Shown: positions 17,746 through 25,573 of the stretch, piece after piece
How the letters are laid out: each line of letters opens with the position of its first letter
How positions within the stretch are numbered: position 1 is the stretch's first letter
NCBI RefSeq assembly: GCF_963667735.1
Contig: NZ_OY763919.1
Coordinates: 2,729,539-2,793,538, forward strand
DNA length: 64,000 nt
Origin: an uncultured Methanoregula sp.
Lineage (GTDB): Archaea > Halobacteriota > Methanomicrobia > Methanomicrobiales > Methanospirillaceae
Reading direction: 5' to 3'
Program-made: the position numbers and the translations under genes
The notes under the pieces: model-generated
Seen by the model: only the letters and a program-made list of their open reading frames with translations
The model's database searches: none
What the model was told of the DNA's origin: nothing

Positions 17746-19185
17746 TCAGAGCACCGGGGAGAAGAGCCGTGCAACCGGTTCCCAGATCTTCTCCATGAGC
17801 GGGCGTTTCTCAAGCGATTCGGGCGTGATCTCGGTTGAGTGTTTGAGGTCCTCCTCAAAGATCGCCCTGAGCTTTTTTGCATAGGCCGGGTTGTAGATCA
17901 ACGCATTGGTCTCGAAATTGAGCTTGAAGCTGCGGACATCCCAGTTCGCGCTCCCGACCGAGGCTACGAGGCCGTCGATGACAAGCGTCTTGGCATGGAT
18001 GAAACCCTCATCGTACGTGTACGCCTTCACCCCCGCATCGAGCAGGTCCCGGATGAACGCGTGGTTCACGGCATAGACGAACATGTGATCGGGCTTGCAG
18101 GGAATCATGATCTTCACATCGATCCCGGACTGCGCAGCCAGGCGCAGGGCATCGATCAGGCTTGCGTCCGGCACGAAATACGGGGTCTGGATATAAACCG
18201 ATTCCGAGGCGGTATTGATCAGCTGGAGGTACGCGAGCTTGATCTGGTTGTGCCGGTGATCCGGGCCGCTTGACACGATCTGGACAGCGGCAGAACCGGT
18301 CCCTCCGGTCCTGGGAAAATACCGGGGGGACAGTTCCACCGGATCCTTCGAGGCATAGTTCCAGTCCATCAGGAACCGGAGTTCCAGCATGTGGGCTGCG
18401 TCTCCGTCAATCTTTACGTGGGTATCCCGCCAGAGCCCGAGCTCTCTTCTCCCTACGTACTCGTCGCCCACGTTGAACCCGCCGCAGAACGCGGTCTTCC
18501 CGTCAATGACAACGATCTTCCGGTGGTTCCGGTTGTTGAACCGGAAGTTGATGAAGCGCAAGAATCCCGGGAAGAAGACTGCTTTTTTGCCCCCGGCCTC
18601 GATGAACGGCTTCCAGAACGCGGGCGGAACAACCGAGAAGGGAAGGCCGTCGACAAGGACCCGGACCTCCACGCCTTCCTTTGCTTTTCTGGTGAGGAGC
18701 GCTGCCATCTCGGAGCCCAGCCTGTCGGGCGAGATGTAATAATATTCCACATGGACGAACTCTTTTGCCTGCTCTATTGCTGCAAAGAGCGCCCTGAACT
18801 TCTCGTGCCCGTCCGTATAGATCTCGATCTTGTTATTGTTCGAGACGATCGAGTTGTTGCTGACCAGCAGCATCCGGATGACCCGCAGAAATTTGTTCTC
18901 GCGCTCGTCTTTGCTTACATTTTCGAGCCGGGCCACTTCAGTGAGCTGGCCGGCAACCAGTTCCTGGACCTTCCGGTCATCTTCCGATTTGATCCGGAAG
19001 AGCCGGGCCCGGTAAAAATTCTGCCCGAACGCGAGGTAGAAGAGAAAGCCGAGAATGGGGATAAAGGCAAGGAGGGTGAGCCAGGCAAGGGCGATCTCCG
19101 GGGTCTTGCGTTCGAAAAAGACAATGCTGATGCCAAAACAGATATTCAGGATCACGATTGCGAGAACGAGCGGGTCCACGGCCAT
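17746..19185 (-). CDS. cls: Cardiolipin synthase (phospholipase D family)
   Basis: A 479-residue protein with two N-terminal membrane helices (about 5-25, 32-53), then two PLD domains with HKD motifs: NHRKIVVIDGKTAFCGGFN (about 220) and FIHAKTLVIDGLVASVGSAN (about 395). This is the usual ClsA layout and length. Archaeal Cls-type enzymes join two archaetidylglycerol molecules or related lipids to form dimeric glycerophospholipids. The PHP-domain gene lies downstream in the same direction. Confidence 0.93.
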   Translation of the reverse strand: MAVDPLVLAIVILNICFGISIVFFERKTPEIALAWLTLLAFIPILGFLFYLAFGQNFYRARLFRIKSEDDRKVQELVAGQLTEVARLENVSKDERENKFLRVIRMLLVSNNSIVSNNNKIEIYTDGHEKFRALFAAIEQAKEFVHVEYYYISPDRLGSEMAALLTRKAKEGVEVRVLVDGLPFSVVPPAFWKPFIEAGGKKAVFFPGFLRFINFRFNNRNHRKIVVIDGKTAFCGGFNVGDEYVGRRELGLWRDTHVKIDGDAAHMLELRFLMDWNYASKDPVELSPRYFPRTGGTGSAAVQIVSSGPDHRHNQIKLAYLQLINTASESVYIQTPYFVPDASLIDALRLAAQSGIDVKIMIPCKPDHMFVYAVNHAFIRDLLDAGVKAYTYDEGFIHAKTLVIDGLVASVGSANWDVRSFKLNFETNALIYNPAYAKKLRAIFEEDLKHSTEITPESLEKRPLMEKIWEPVARLFSPVL

Positions 19186-19409
19186 GGTACCGGACTTTGT
19201 CCGTCTATGGTATCAACGTTCTCTTTTGCTTTGAGTGTGTGCTTCCCGACAGTTCGGGTTTGAACGGACTCCGGAGCCGCCGGCGGAAAGATCAGATCCC
19301 ATCAGCCAGCTAAACCGGTCTGTGTACTAAAACTGTTGAATTCCCCGGTACAATCAATAAAAAATCTTTTTCCCTGCAATCAGTGAAACACTATCGTTGA
19401 TACAGAACT

Positions 19410-19751
19410 ATGGTAGACCTGAAGATCCCCCCGGAAAAAGCAATTTTCCTGCTGAACGGGAGAATTGACGATATACAAACGATCAAAACAAACCAGTACG
19501 GTCCTGAATATTACGAATTTGTCCGCTGGTGTTCGAAAACCTATGCCGCGATCGATGAGATATATATGCCCGGTGACATCCATCCCGAAGATATCCGGAC
19601 GCTCGGGCTCCAGAACTGCTCCTGTAATTCGGAAATGAAGGCATTGATCCTTATCGAAGCCTACCATGCCCGGCTGTCGGATTATATCCGGGAAATTGAG
19701 GAGGCAATGAAACCTAGGGAACAGGAAAACAAAAAAACCCGTGGGGAATAA
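19410..19751 (+). CDS. Conserved hypothetical protein (113 aa)
   Basis: I do not recognise this protein. It is predicted mostly helical and soluble, with three Cys (in RWCSKTY and QNCSCNS), and ends in a charged tail. A segment LILIEAYHARLSDYIREIE could form a dimerising helix. A TATA-like AATAAAAAA lies about 50 nt before the ATG. Codon use resembles its neighbours, so it is likely a real gene. Confidence 0.6.
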   Translation: MVDLKIPPEKAIFLLNGRIDDIQTIKTNQYGPEYYEFVRWCSKTYAAIDEIYMPGDIHPEDIRTLGLQNCSCNSEMKALILIEAYHARLSDYIREIEEAMKPREQENKKTRGE

Positions 19752-19980
19752 AAGAAAAAGTGCCTGCAAGCCGGTGACCGGCCAGCTGCCGGAGGTTGTG
19801 GTCACGGGGTCAGCCATTATGGCAGGGGATTGGATTGGCACGTGGATCCTTGGTTGCAGAGAATAAATTCCCTGATCAGACCGACCGGGCCGGGCTTGCA
19901 GGATCCCAGCCAGATAGGTGCCATTTATTGCCCTTGTTACAGAATATCGTGATACCAAAAGGTACAGTTGAGAGGGAAAG

Positions 19981-20400
19981 ATGCATTACAAAAAGATTGG
20001 TTCCACCTGCATAATCCGTATCGATCGCGGGGAAGAGGTCGTAAGTACACTGATACAGTTCTGCACGGAACATGAGATCACGCTTGGCACCGTCCAGGGT
20101 ATTGGTGCGGTCAACAGCGTGATGATCGGGCTCTTCGAAACTGCGACAAAAGTGTATCACACGACAACATTATCAGGAGACCACGAGATCACATCGCTCC
20201 TTGGGAATATCACAACCCTTGAAGGCAAACCCTACCTCCATCTCCATGCAACCGTCTCCGATGCATCGCACCAAACCTTCGGAGGCCACCTGACGAGTGC
20301 TGTTGTCAGCGGGACGTGCGAGGTATTTATTCATATAATTGGCGGACAGGTCGGGCGGATGTTCGATGACGATGTCGGGTTGAATGTGTTTTGTATATAA
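19981..20400 (+). CDS. PPC-domain (DUF296) protein
   Basis: A 139-residue protein consisting of one PPC/DUF296 domain: GTVQGIGAVNSVMIGLF near the start, the conserved KPYLHLHATVSDASHQTFGG and SGTCEVFIHII. Stand-alone archaeal PPC proteins form trimers; plants use the same domain beside AT-hooks. The conserved His residues (LHLHAT, GGH) can bind metal. A DNA-binding role is not proven for the prokaryotic form. GAGGG lies just before the ATG. Confidence 0.9.
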   Translation: MHYKKIGSTCIIRIDRGEEVVSTLIQFCTEHEITLGTVQGIGAVNSVMIGLFETATKVYHTTTLSGDHEITSLLGNITTLEGKPYLHLHATVSDASHQTFGGHLTSAVVSGTCEVFIHIIGGQVGRMFDDDVGLNVFCI

Positions 20401-20484
20401 ACCAATTTTTCATAAAAGACTGATAAGGTTGGATGTTCAGCCTAGAAAAAACTAAAAAAATGTGATTATTGGAGCTGATTCCTT

Positions 20485-20703
20485 TCAGGAACTGCCTTTT
20501 CCATACGTGTTCATCCAGTGGATATCCCGAAAGCAGATGAGGTCCTGAATTGGCCTGGATTCTCTGAAAACCACCTTAACCCGGCATCGGGGACATCCAG
20601 CAAAGAAACAGCCGGCTTCCGGAATTCCACAAAAAATTCCTTCCCCGGGTATCGACCCGTTTCCCTTTTCCGGTTCAACCCTGACTGCCAGAAACGTTAC
20701 CAT
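20485..20703 (-). CDS. Possible small Cys-rich protein (72 aa)
   Basis: A frame of 72 codons with CGIPEAGCFFAGCPRCRVKV near the middle and LICFRDIHWMNTYG near the end. The CxxC and the alternating hydrophobic strands resemble the many one-domain zinc proteins of methanogens, but I do not recognise a family and see no strong ribosome site. The AT-rich region to its right would then be a divergent promoter shared with the archaellin gene. Confidence 0.35.
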   Translation of the reverse strand: MVTFLAVRVEPEKGNGSIPGEGIFCGIPEAGCFFAGCPRCRVKVVFRESRPIQDLICFRDIHWMNTYGKGSS

Positions 20704-20786
20704 ATCTTTTCGTTTCTTTTCCGGAATTAAAACAAAAAACAAAAATGTTGTATACAAATTTATTATATTTGTTAAAACTCTTAAAA

Positions 20787-20802
20787 TGCTCAAACTTGAG
20801 CA
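20787..20802. promoter_or_regulatory. Palindrome upstream of the archaellin gene
   Basis: A perfect inverted repeat TGCTCAA-AC-TTGAGCA lies in a very AT-rich stretch (20740-20880). A TATA-like AATATTTAA follows at about 20834. The palindrome is therefore a candidate binding site upstream of the promoter of the archaellin gene. Confidence 0.5.
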
Positions 20803-20939
20803 AATATGAGAAAATTTTAGCATAAAAACGTAAATATTTAATTTTACATTGAGATTGCAATAGAAAAGAGCATATATGTTAGAAGTTGATACTATCCACA
20901 AGGGCTTTGGAATTACCGAAAGTCCGCTTTAGGCGAAAT

Positions 20940-21509
20940 ATGGATTTTTTCAAAAATGATAATGCATTCACCGGCCTCGAGGCTGCGATTGTGCTCATCG
21001 CATTCGTTGTCGTGGCGGCGGTGTTCTCGTATGTAGTGCTCGGCGCCGGGTTCTTCACAACCCAGAAAAGCCAGGAAGTTGTCCACACCGGTGTACAGCA
21101 GGCCAGTTCAACGCTTGAGATCGTTGGCAATGTCTATGGTACGGGCGCGGCAACGGTCTCGATCGATACCATCAACTTCTCAGCGGCACTCGCTCCCGGC
21201 GGAACCCCGGTGGACTTTGATAAAGTGGTAATAACCTACAGTAATGCATCCCAGCTCCAGACGCTGACGCGGGGAGCAAAGGGGTCGATGCCGAGCGCGG
21301 GCGGATGGTCAATCGCAACCGTCCAGAACGAGATAACCAATGACGATGTCCTGGAAAAAGGCGAACAGTTCGACATCATGGCAAAACCAACCAATGCCAT
21401 TATGAAAAACGACCAGTTCCAGATGGAGATCAAACCGGCCATCGGCGCAGCTCTTTCAATCTCCCGGACAGCCCCGCCTTCAATCCAGGCCGTTAATGTA
21501 CTCTTCTGA
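20940..21509 (+). CDS. Archaellin (archaeal flagellin)
   Basis: A 189-residue preprotein with a short class III signal peptide (MDFFKNDNAFTG) cut before LEAAIVLIAFVVVAAVF, the long hydrophobic helix that builds the filament core. The globular part has the usual beta-rich archaellin composition and no Cys. Cleavage by the FlaK-type prepilin peptidase and assembly into the archaellum are known for this class. No other arl/fla genes stand next to it, so the rest of the machinery must be elsewhere. I chose the start at 20940; a start at 20886 would place an Arg-rich extension before the signal. Confidence 0.9.
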   Translation: MDFFKNDNAFTGLEAAIVLIAFVVVAAVFSYVVLGAGFFTTQKSQEVVHTGVQQASSTLEIVGNVYGTGAATVSIDTINFSAALAPGGTPVDFDKVVITYSNASQLQTLTRGAKGSMPSAGGWSIATVQNEITNDDVLEKGEQFDIMAKPTNAIMKNDQFQMEIKPAIGAALSISRTAPPSIQAVNVLF

Positions 21510-21517
21510 TTCTATCC

Positions 21518-21523
21518 TTTTTT
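21518..21523 (+). terminator. Poly-T terminator after the archaellin gene
   Basis: A TTTTTT run, followed by six A, begins 9 nt after the stop codon and can form a small AT hairpin. Confidence 0.35.
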
Positions 21524-21751
21524 AAAAAATATCCGATTCAACCCATGGATTCAACAACACAACAACCTCCCTGTAACCCATGCGGATGCATCGTATTATC
21601 ACGCAACGGTGCAACGAGAGTAAAACGATACCGGGGGCTGGATCTTTTCAGGATATTGATGGCCGGGTCTGGTGGACATTCCATGCCGGTGCAAGGCTGA
21701 ACCGGCATTCCGGTTAATGCTCACGCATTCAAGAGAACACGGATATAAAAA

Positions 21752-22246
21752 TCAGATCTCTCTCCGCAACGCAAGAGCGATCCCGACTCCGGCCATCACG
21801 GGAATTATGGCAGCCGATGCCTTAGGAGTCGGTGCCGCCGGTTGGGATGCCTGGCTGGAAGGAGCGCTCGCAGCCGGCATTGTGTAGGTCCGGGCAGCTG
21901 ATCCGGAGAGCGAACACGTTGCGGTCACGTCCACCACGTCCCCGGGCCGGAGCGCAAGCGGGTATGTGTACGTGAACGTATCGGATGGCTGGCTTGTATA
22001 CACGGAATCGTTGACACTCTTGCCGTTGACATTCACGGCCACTTCCTTGATGTAATGCCCGTTCATCCCGAGCGGCGGATGGGTGATGGTAACGCTGAGC
22101 ACGGACACGGCCGGGTCATAGGCAAGCGACATTGCGGACGGGGGTGTGGCCGCGGCCGGCACCGCGAAGACGCACAGGAACAGGAGAGCCCCGACAAGCA
22201 GCAGGGCGGGAGAGATACAATGTTCAACTGCGAGAAGTGTTTTCAT
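21752..22246 (-). CDS. Secreted beta-sandwich protein with C-terminal membrane anchor
   Basis: A 164-residue protein: signal peptide (LLLVGALLFLCVFAVPAAA), a beta domain (about 35-115) with HPPLGMNGHYIKEVAVNVNG, a Ser/Ala/Pro-rich linker and a C-terminal hydrophobic segment (AIIPVMAGVGIALAL) with a basic tail. The segment with HPPxxxxxHYIKEV recalls the metal-binding domain of desulfoferrodoxin/SoxZ-type Ig folds, but the full set of iron ligands is not visible. The ATG at 22246 follows a strong GAGGT. Function uncertain. Confidence 0.65.
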   Translation of the reverse strand: MKTLLAVEHCISPALLLVGALLFLCVFAVPAAATPPSAMSLAYDPAVSVLSVTITHPPLGMNGHYIKEVAVNVNGKSVNDSVYTSQPSDTFTYTYPLALRPGDVVDVTATCSLSGSAARTYTMPAASAPSSQASQPAAPTPKASAAIIPVMAGVGIALALRREI

Positions 22247-22485
22247 GCAGGATACCTCAGGCTCTGAGGTATGCGCCATGACTAAATGGTTTGCTTTGCA
22301 CTGCTGCCTGCAAGGCCGGGCCTGCACAGAAAAAATCCCGTGGGATGAGCCGGGATCTCTGCCGGTTCCGGGAAGATCACAACGTCAGGGTTTTTTGCAT
22401 CGGATTCCTGCACGAGCCCGGTGTATCCCCATAAGACGCTGCGGGTAAGAAGCGGTATGGACGTGATACGACCAAACAAAAAAAA

Positions 22486-22677
22486 TTATTTCAGGCGGCT
22501 CCTGACAACCAGATAGATTACGATGATGACAAGGGAGATGCAGAGGATGTACTCGTCATAGAGATACTGGTTATGCCCGGCCAGGATGAGCGCGATATTG
22601 ACAAGGCTGATTGCCGCCACTCCCAGCCAGAACCCAAGACCCAGCTGACTCCCGTCCAGTTCTTTGGTATATTTCAT
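22486..22677 (-). CDS. Small two-helix membrane protein
   Basis: A 63-residue protein with two hydrophobic helices (about 14-34 and 43-58) joined by a short loop containing HNQYLYDEY, and a basic C-terminus (RSRLK). No family recognised. Hydrophobicity and charge pattern (positive-inside) support a genuine gene. Confidence 0.55.
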   Translation of the reverse strand: MKYTKELDGSQLGLGFWLGVAAISLVNIALILAGHNQYLYDEYILCISLVIIVIYLVVRSRLK

Positions 22678-22761
22678 GAACTCATTTTTGTGAAATTCCG
22701 GTTATTTAGCCATGCCGATGTGATCGTCTCACCACGGATTCCGGTTCCGGCAGTAACCCGT

Positions 22762-23535
22762 TCAGGTCTTCTTCCGCGCTTTCTCAACCGGCTGGATCTC
22801 CTGCACAAATTTTCTCGACAGGTAGCCGGCGTAGATATCCGGGCAGATAAAGATCGCTGTCAGCTTTTTGTTCTCTTCCAGGACCGTAAGGGACTCGTGG
22901 CGGTCCGCCATCAGCAACAGTTTCATCGAGAGGCCGGCATTTCCTTCCGCGTCCGGGCCAAAAAAGGAGGACGCGATATCGCTCCCGCCAATATAGCATT
23001 TCACCGGTGCGGACGGGGCAAGTTCTTTTCTCCCGACAATAAGATAAACAAAAACCCGTTTTGCCGCCCGGGAAATATCCCTGCTGTATTTTTTCAAGAC
23101 CTCTTCATCATTGCACAGAAGGATGATCTCGGACTTGGCCCTCTTCAGCATCATCCGGATCTGGTTGTCCCGGGTCCATTCGGTGTACAGTTTGTATCCC
23201 TGCATGAGGGGTTCGGGGGTTTCGGTCTCCAGGGCTTTGAGGCGCTGGTACAATCCATCAAGGGACGTTACGGACTCCCGCTTCAGCCGCTCGAACGTCT
23301 GGATGACATCGACCGGCGAGTACCGGACCGGGGATTTGCCGGAGGAGACGATGAACCCTTTCCTGGAAAGGGAGGAGAGGGTTTCATAGATCCTGCCCCG
23401 GGGGATCTTGGTCTGTTCGTGAATCTCGCGGGCGCTTGCAACCCGGAGGGCCGACAGGATCCCGTACACCTTTGCCTCGTATTCGCTCATCCCGATCCCT
23501 TTGAGCTGCAACAGCAACGAATCGTCAATCATCAT
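22762..23535 (-). CDS. TrmB-family transcriptional regulator
   Basis: A 257-residue protein with an N-terminal winged helix of the TrmB type (LKGIGMSEYEAKVYGIL then SAREIHEQTKIPRGRIYETL), a coiled segment (about 85-105) and a C-terminal PLD-like sensor domain (about 110-245). TrmB proteins sense sugars or other small molecules and repress or activate nearby transporters. The gene is divergent from an MFS transporter, its likely target. I chose the ATG at 23535, which has GGGAG 8 nt upstream. Confidence 0.9.
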   Translation of the reverse strand: MMIDDSLLLQLKGIGMSEYEAKVYGILSALRVASAREIHEQTKIPRGRIYETLSSLSRKGFIVSSGKSPVRYSPVDVIQTFERLKRESVTSLDGLYQRLKALETETPEPLMQGYKLYTEWTRDNQIRMMLKRAKSEIILLCNDEEVLKKYSRDISRAAKRVFVYLIVGRKELAPSAPVKCYIGGSDIASSFFGPDAEGNAGLSMKLLLMADRHESLTVLEENKKLTAIFICPDIYAGYLSRKFVQEIQPVEKARKKT

Positions 23536-23553
23536 ATCAGCTACTCCCTTCAG

Positions 23554-23574
23554 GAGCACTTTCTTGATATGCTC
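23554..23574. promoter_or_regulatory. Candidate TrmB operator between the divergent genes
   Basis: GAGCA-N11-TGCTC, a dyad of two 5-bp arms with centres about 16 bp apart, lies between the TrmB gene and the MFS gene. A TATA-like ATTTAAT (reverse strand, about 23584-23590) serves the regulator. The position fits auto- and cross-regulation. Confidence 0.4.
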
Positions 23575-23595
23575 ACTTTTTCGATTAAATAGGAC

Positions 23596-24873
23596 ATGAG
23601 TTCAACACAATTCAAGCCATCGAAATGGACCCTTCTTTTTCTTATGCTTTCCGCCATGATGATTCTCATGGGGGGAGCAGCGGTTGCTCCGGCTCTGCCG
23701 CTGATCAGCCAGGCATTTCCCGAGGCTTCGGATGCCGCCATATCCTTGATTGTCACGCTTCCCGCGCTTGCAATCGCCATCACGGGCATATTCCTTGGTA
23801 TGCTTTCGGACCGGATCGGCAAGATCCGTGTTCTTGCCGCCTCCGTTGCGATCTTCACGATTGCAGGAACTTCCGGTTTCTATCTCAACTCCGTTCCCGC
23901 AATACTGGTCGGCAGGTTCATCCTCGGGATCGGCATTGCCGGTATCATCTGCACGACATCTTCCCTGATTGTCAGCTATTACGACGGAATTACCCGGGCA
24001 AGAGTGCTCGGTTACCAGGCCGCCGCAATGGGTCTTGGTGTGGTGATTCTGGAAGTGGCCGGGGGACTTCTTGCCGGCATCTCCTGGCGTGCAGCGTTCC
24101 TGATCTACCTCCTTGGAATTTTCATCTTTGCAGGGATTCTCTCAACCATGAAAGAGCCCGCCCGCATAAACACCAGATCTGAAGTCGCAGCCGACCGTGA
24201 AACAAAAACGGCTTCCGACAAAACCGCAAAAGCACCAGAAGAAACGTTCCCGGTAAGCCCCCTTCTCCTTGCATACATCACCCTGTTCATGGGCAACCTG
24301 CTCTTCTTCCTGATGCCGACAAAGTTCCCCTACCTGATAGCCCACATGGATGCAGCCCGGGTCATGGGTGAGAACGCTGCGCTTACTGCGGGGATATTCC
24401 TGGGAATCGGGGGCATGGCCTCAGCCATCCTGGGAATTTTTTACGGGAGAATTGCCTGGAGATTCCACCGGTACACGATCCTCACCCTGACCCTCTTCTC
24501 CTTTGGTATCGGCCTGTGCGCCCTCGGATTTGCCACATCGCTTGTCACCGTCGCGTTCGGGGTGATCATGGTCGGTATCGGCGAGGGTCTCCTGATGCCG
24601 ACGATCCTGACCTGGATTGCGGCAATCACGCCACAACAGTTCCTGGGAAGAGCCATGGGCGGGTTCTCGGTATCCTTGAACATCGGCCAGTTTGCTTCCG
24701 CACTGGCGGTCGTTCCCGTCATTGCTCTTGTTACAACCTACGGCAACATGTTCCTTGCATTCGGGTGCCTGGCACTGGTGCTTGCCGTGCCGTATCTTGT
24801 CGCAATCATCAGACTGAAGTATTACCCGGCAGAGGCAGCCCAGGGTACCCTGCCCCTGGCAATCCAGAAATAA
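23596..24873 (+). CDS. MFS transporter (drug/proton antiporter type)
   Basis: A 425-residue, 12-helix major facilitator. The loop 2-3 motif is GMLSDRIGKIRVL, and helix 5 carries GLGVVILEVAGGLLAGISWR, close to motif C of the DHA1 drug-efflux group. A charged central loop (about 187-216) separates the halves. The substrate is unknown. Its control by the divergent TrmB regulator is likely from layout. AGGA precedes the ATG closely. Confidence 0.9.
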   Translation: MSSTQFKPSKWTLLFLMLSAMMILMGGAAVAPALPLISQAFPEASDAAISLIVTLPALAIAITGIFLGMLSDRIGKIRVLAASVAIFTIAGTSGFYLNSVPAILVGRFILGIGIAGIICTTSSLIVSYYDGITRARVLGYQAAAMGLGVVILEVAGGLLAGISWRAAFLIYLLGIFIFAGILSTMKEPARINTRSEVAADRETKTASDKTAKAPEETFPVSPLLLAYITLFMGNLLFFLMPTKFPYLIAHMDAARVMGENAALTAGIFLGIGGMASAILGIFYGRIAWRFHRYTILTLTLFSFGIGLCALGFATSLVTVAFGVIMVGIGEGLLMPTILTWIAAITPQQFLGRAMGGFSVSLNIGQFASALAVVPVIALVTTYGNMFLAFGCLALVLAVPYLVAIIRLKYYPAEAAQGTLPLAIQK

Positions 24874-25019
24874 GAACAAGATCTGATTCGTTCAAAAGAC
24901 AAGGCCCCCCATTTTTCCGTGCAGAAAGACGCGGGGCGATATGAGGTGTGCGAACCTACTGCATTCGCAGATGCGGAGTTTGCGCAATCCCCGTTCTTAT
25001 CCGGAGCAGGAATCCCCGG

Positions 25020-25481
25020 CTAGTTTCTGATAATCCGGTGTTCGGCAGTCACTTCCCCGACCTCGGCAAACATGGCTGCGATCGGGCAGAGGCGGGAGAG
25101 CGTCTGTTCAATGATCGTTGAGACCAGGGTATCATCCGCATCGGCTTTGAGCGTAATGGTCAGATGGACATGATCGAAAAATGCGGGCATGGTCTTTATC
25201 CGGGTCCCGTGGATCGCAATCGTCATCGCTGAGGGGACGATCCCGTTGTCCCCGAGCGCAAGAAGGATCTTGACACCCACGCATCCCCCGAGCGAGCCGA
25301 TGAGGTACTGGATGGGGTTTGCAACCTTCCCGTGTCCCCCCATGCCCACCGGGGCCTCCATCGGGAACGAGAGCCCGGACGATGTGACGGCAGTGAACGC
25401 ACCGTCTCCATCATACGTAACGGTCATGTCGACCGGTTTCCACTCCATCCGCGATCGGTCCCAGGGGATCTCCGTGCTCAT
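25020..25481 (-). CDS. OsmC/Ohr-family protein
   Basis: A 153-residue OsmC-fold protein with both peroxidatic-type cysteines in place: one in SLGGCVGVKILL and one in LSRLCPIAAM. The N-terminal strands (MTVTYDGDGAFTAV) also fit. OsmC/Ohr proteins reduce organic hydroperoxides using dithiols; archaeal YhfA-like members may have other roles. It stands alone, between the convergent-side MFS gene and the chitinase-like gene. Confidence 0.9.
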   Translation of the reverse strand: MSTEIPWDRSRMEWKPVDMTVTYDGDGAFTAVTSSGLSFPMEAPVGMGGHGKVANPIQYLIGSLGGCVGVKILLALGDNGIVPSAMTIAIHGTRIKTMPAFFDHVHLTITLKADADDTLVSTIIEQTLSRLCPIAAMFAEVGEVTAEHRIIRN

Positions 25482-25573
25482 GAAATACCGGTTGTCGCTT
25501 ACCCTTAATTAATCCGGCAAGTAGGGACAGATCCTTTTTGGGGGAGTGACAAACCTGAATAAAAAGGGGAGTC

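Noticed and set aside
17706..17882. 59-residue Arg/Ser-rich extension of the PHP protein
   Set aside because: It overlaps the cardiolipin synthase gene and has no family resemblance; the ATG at 17705 has its own ribosome site.
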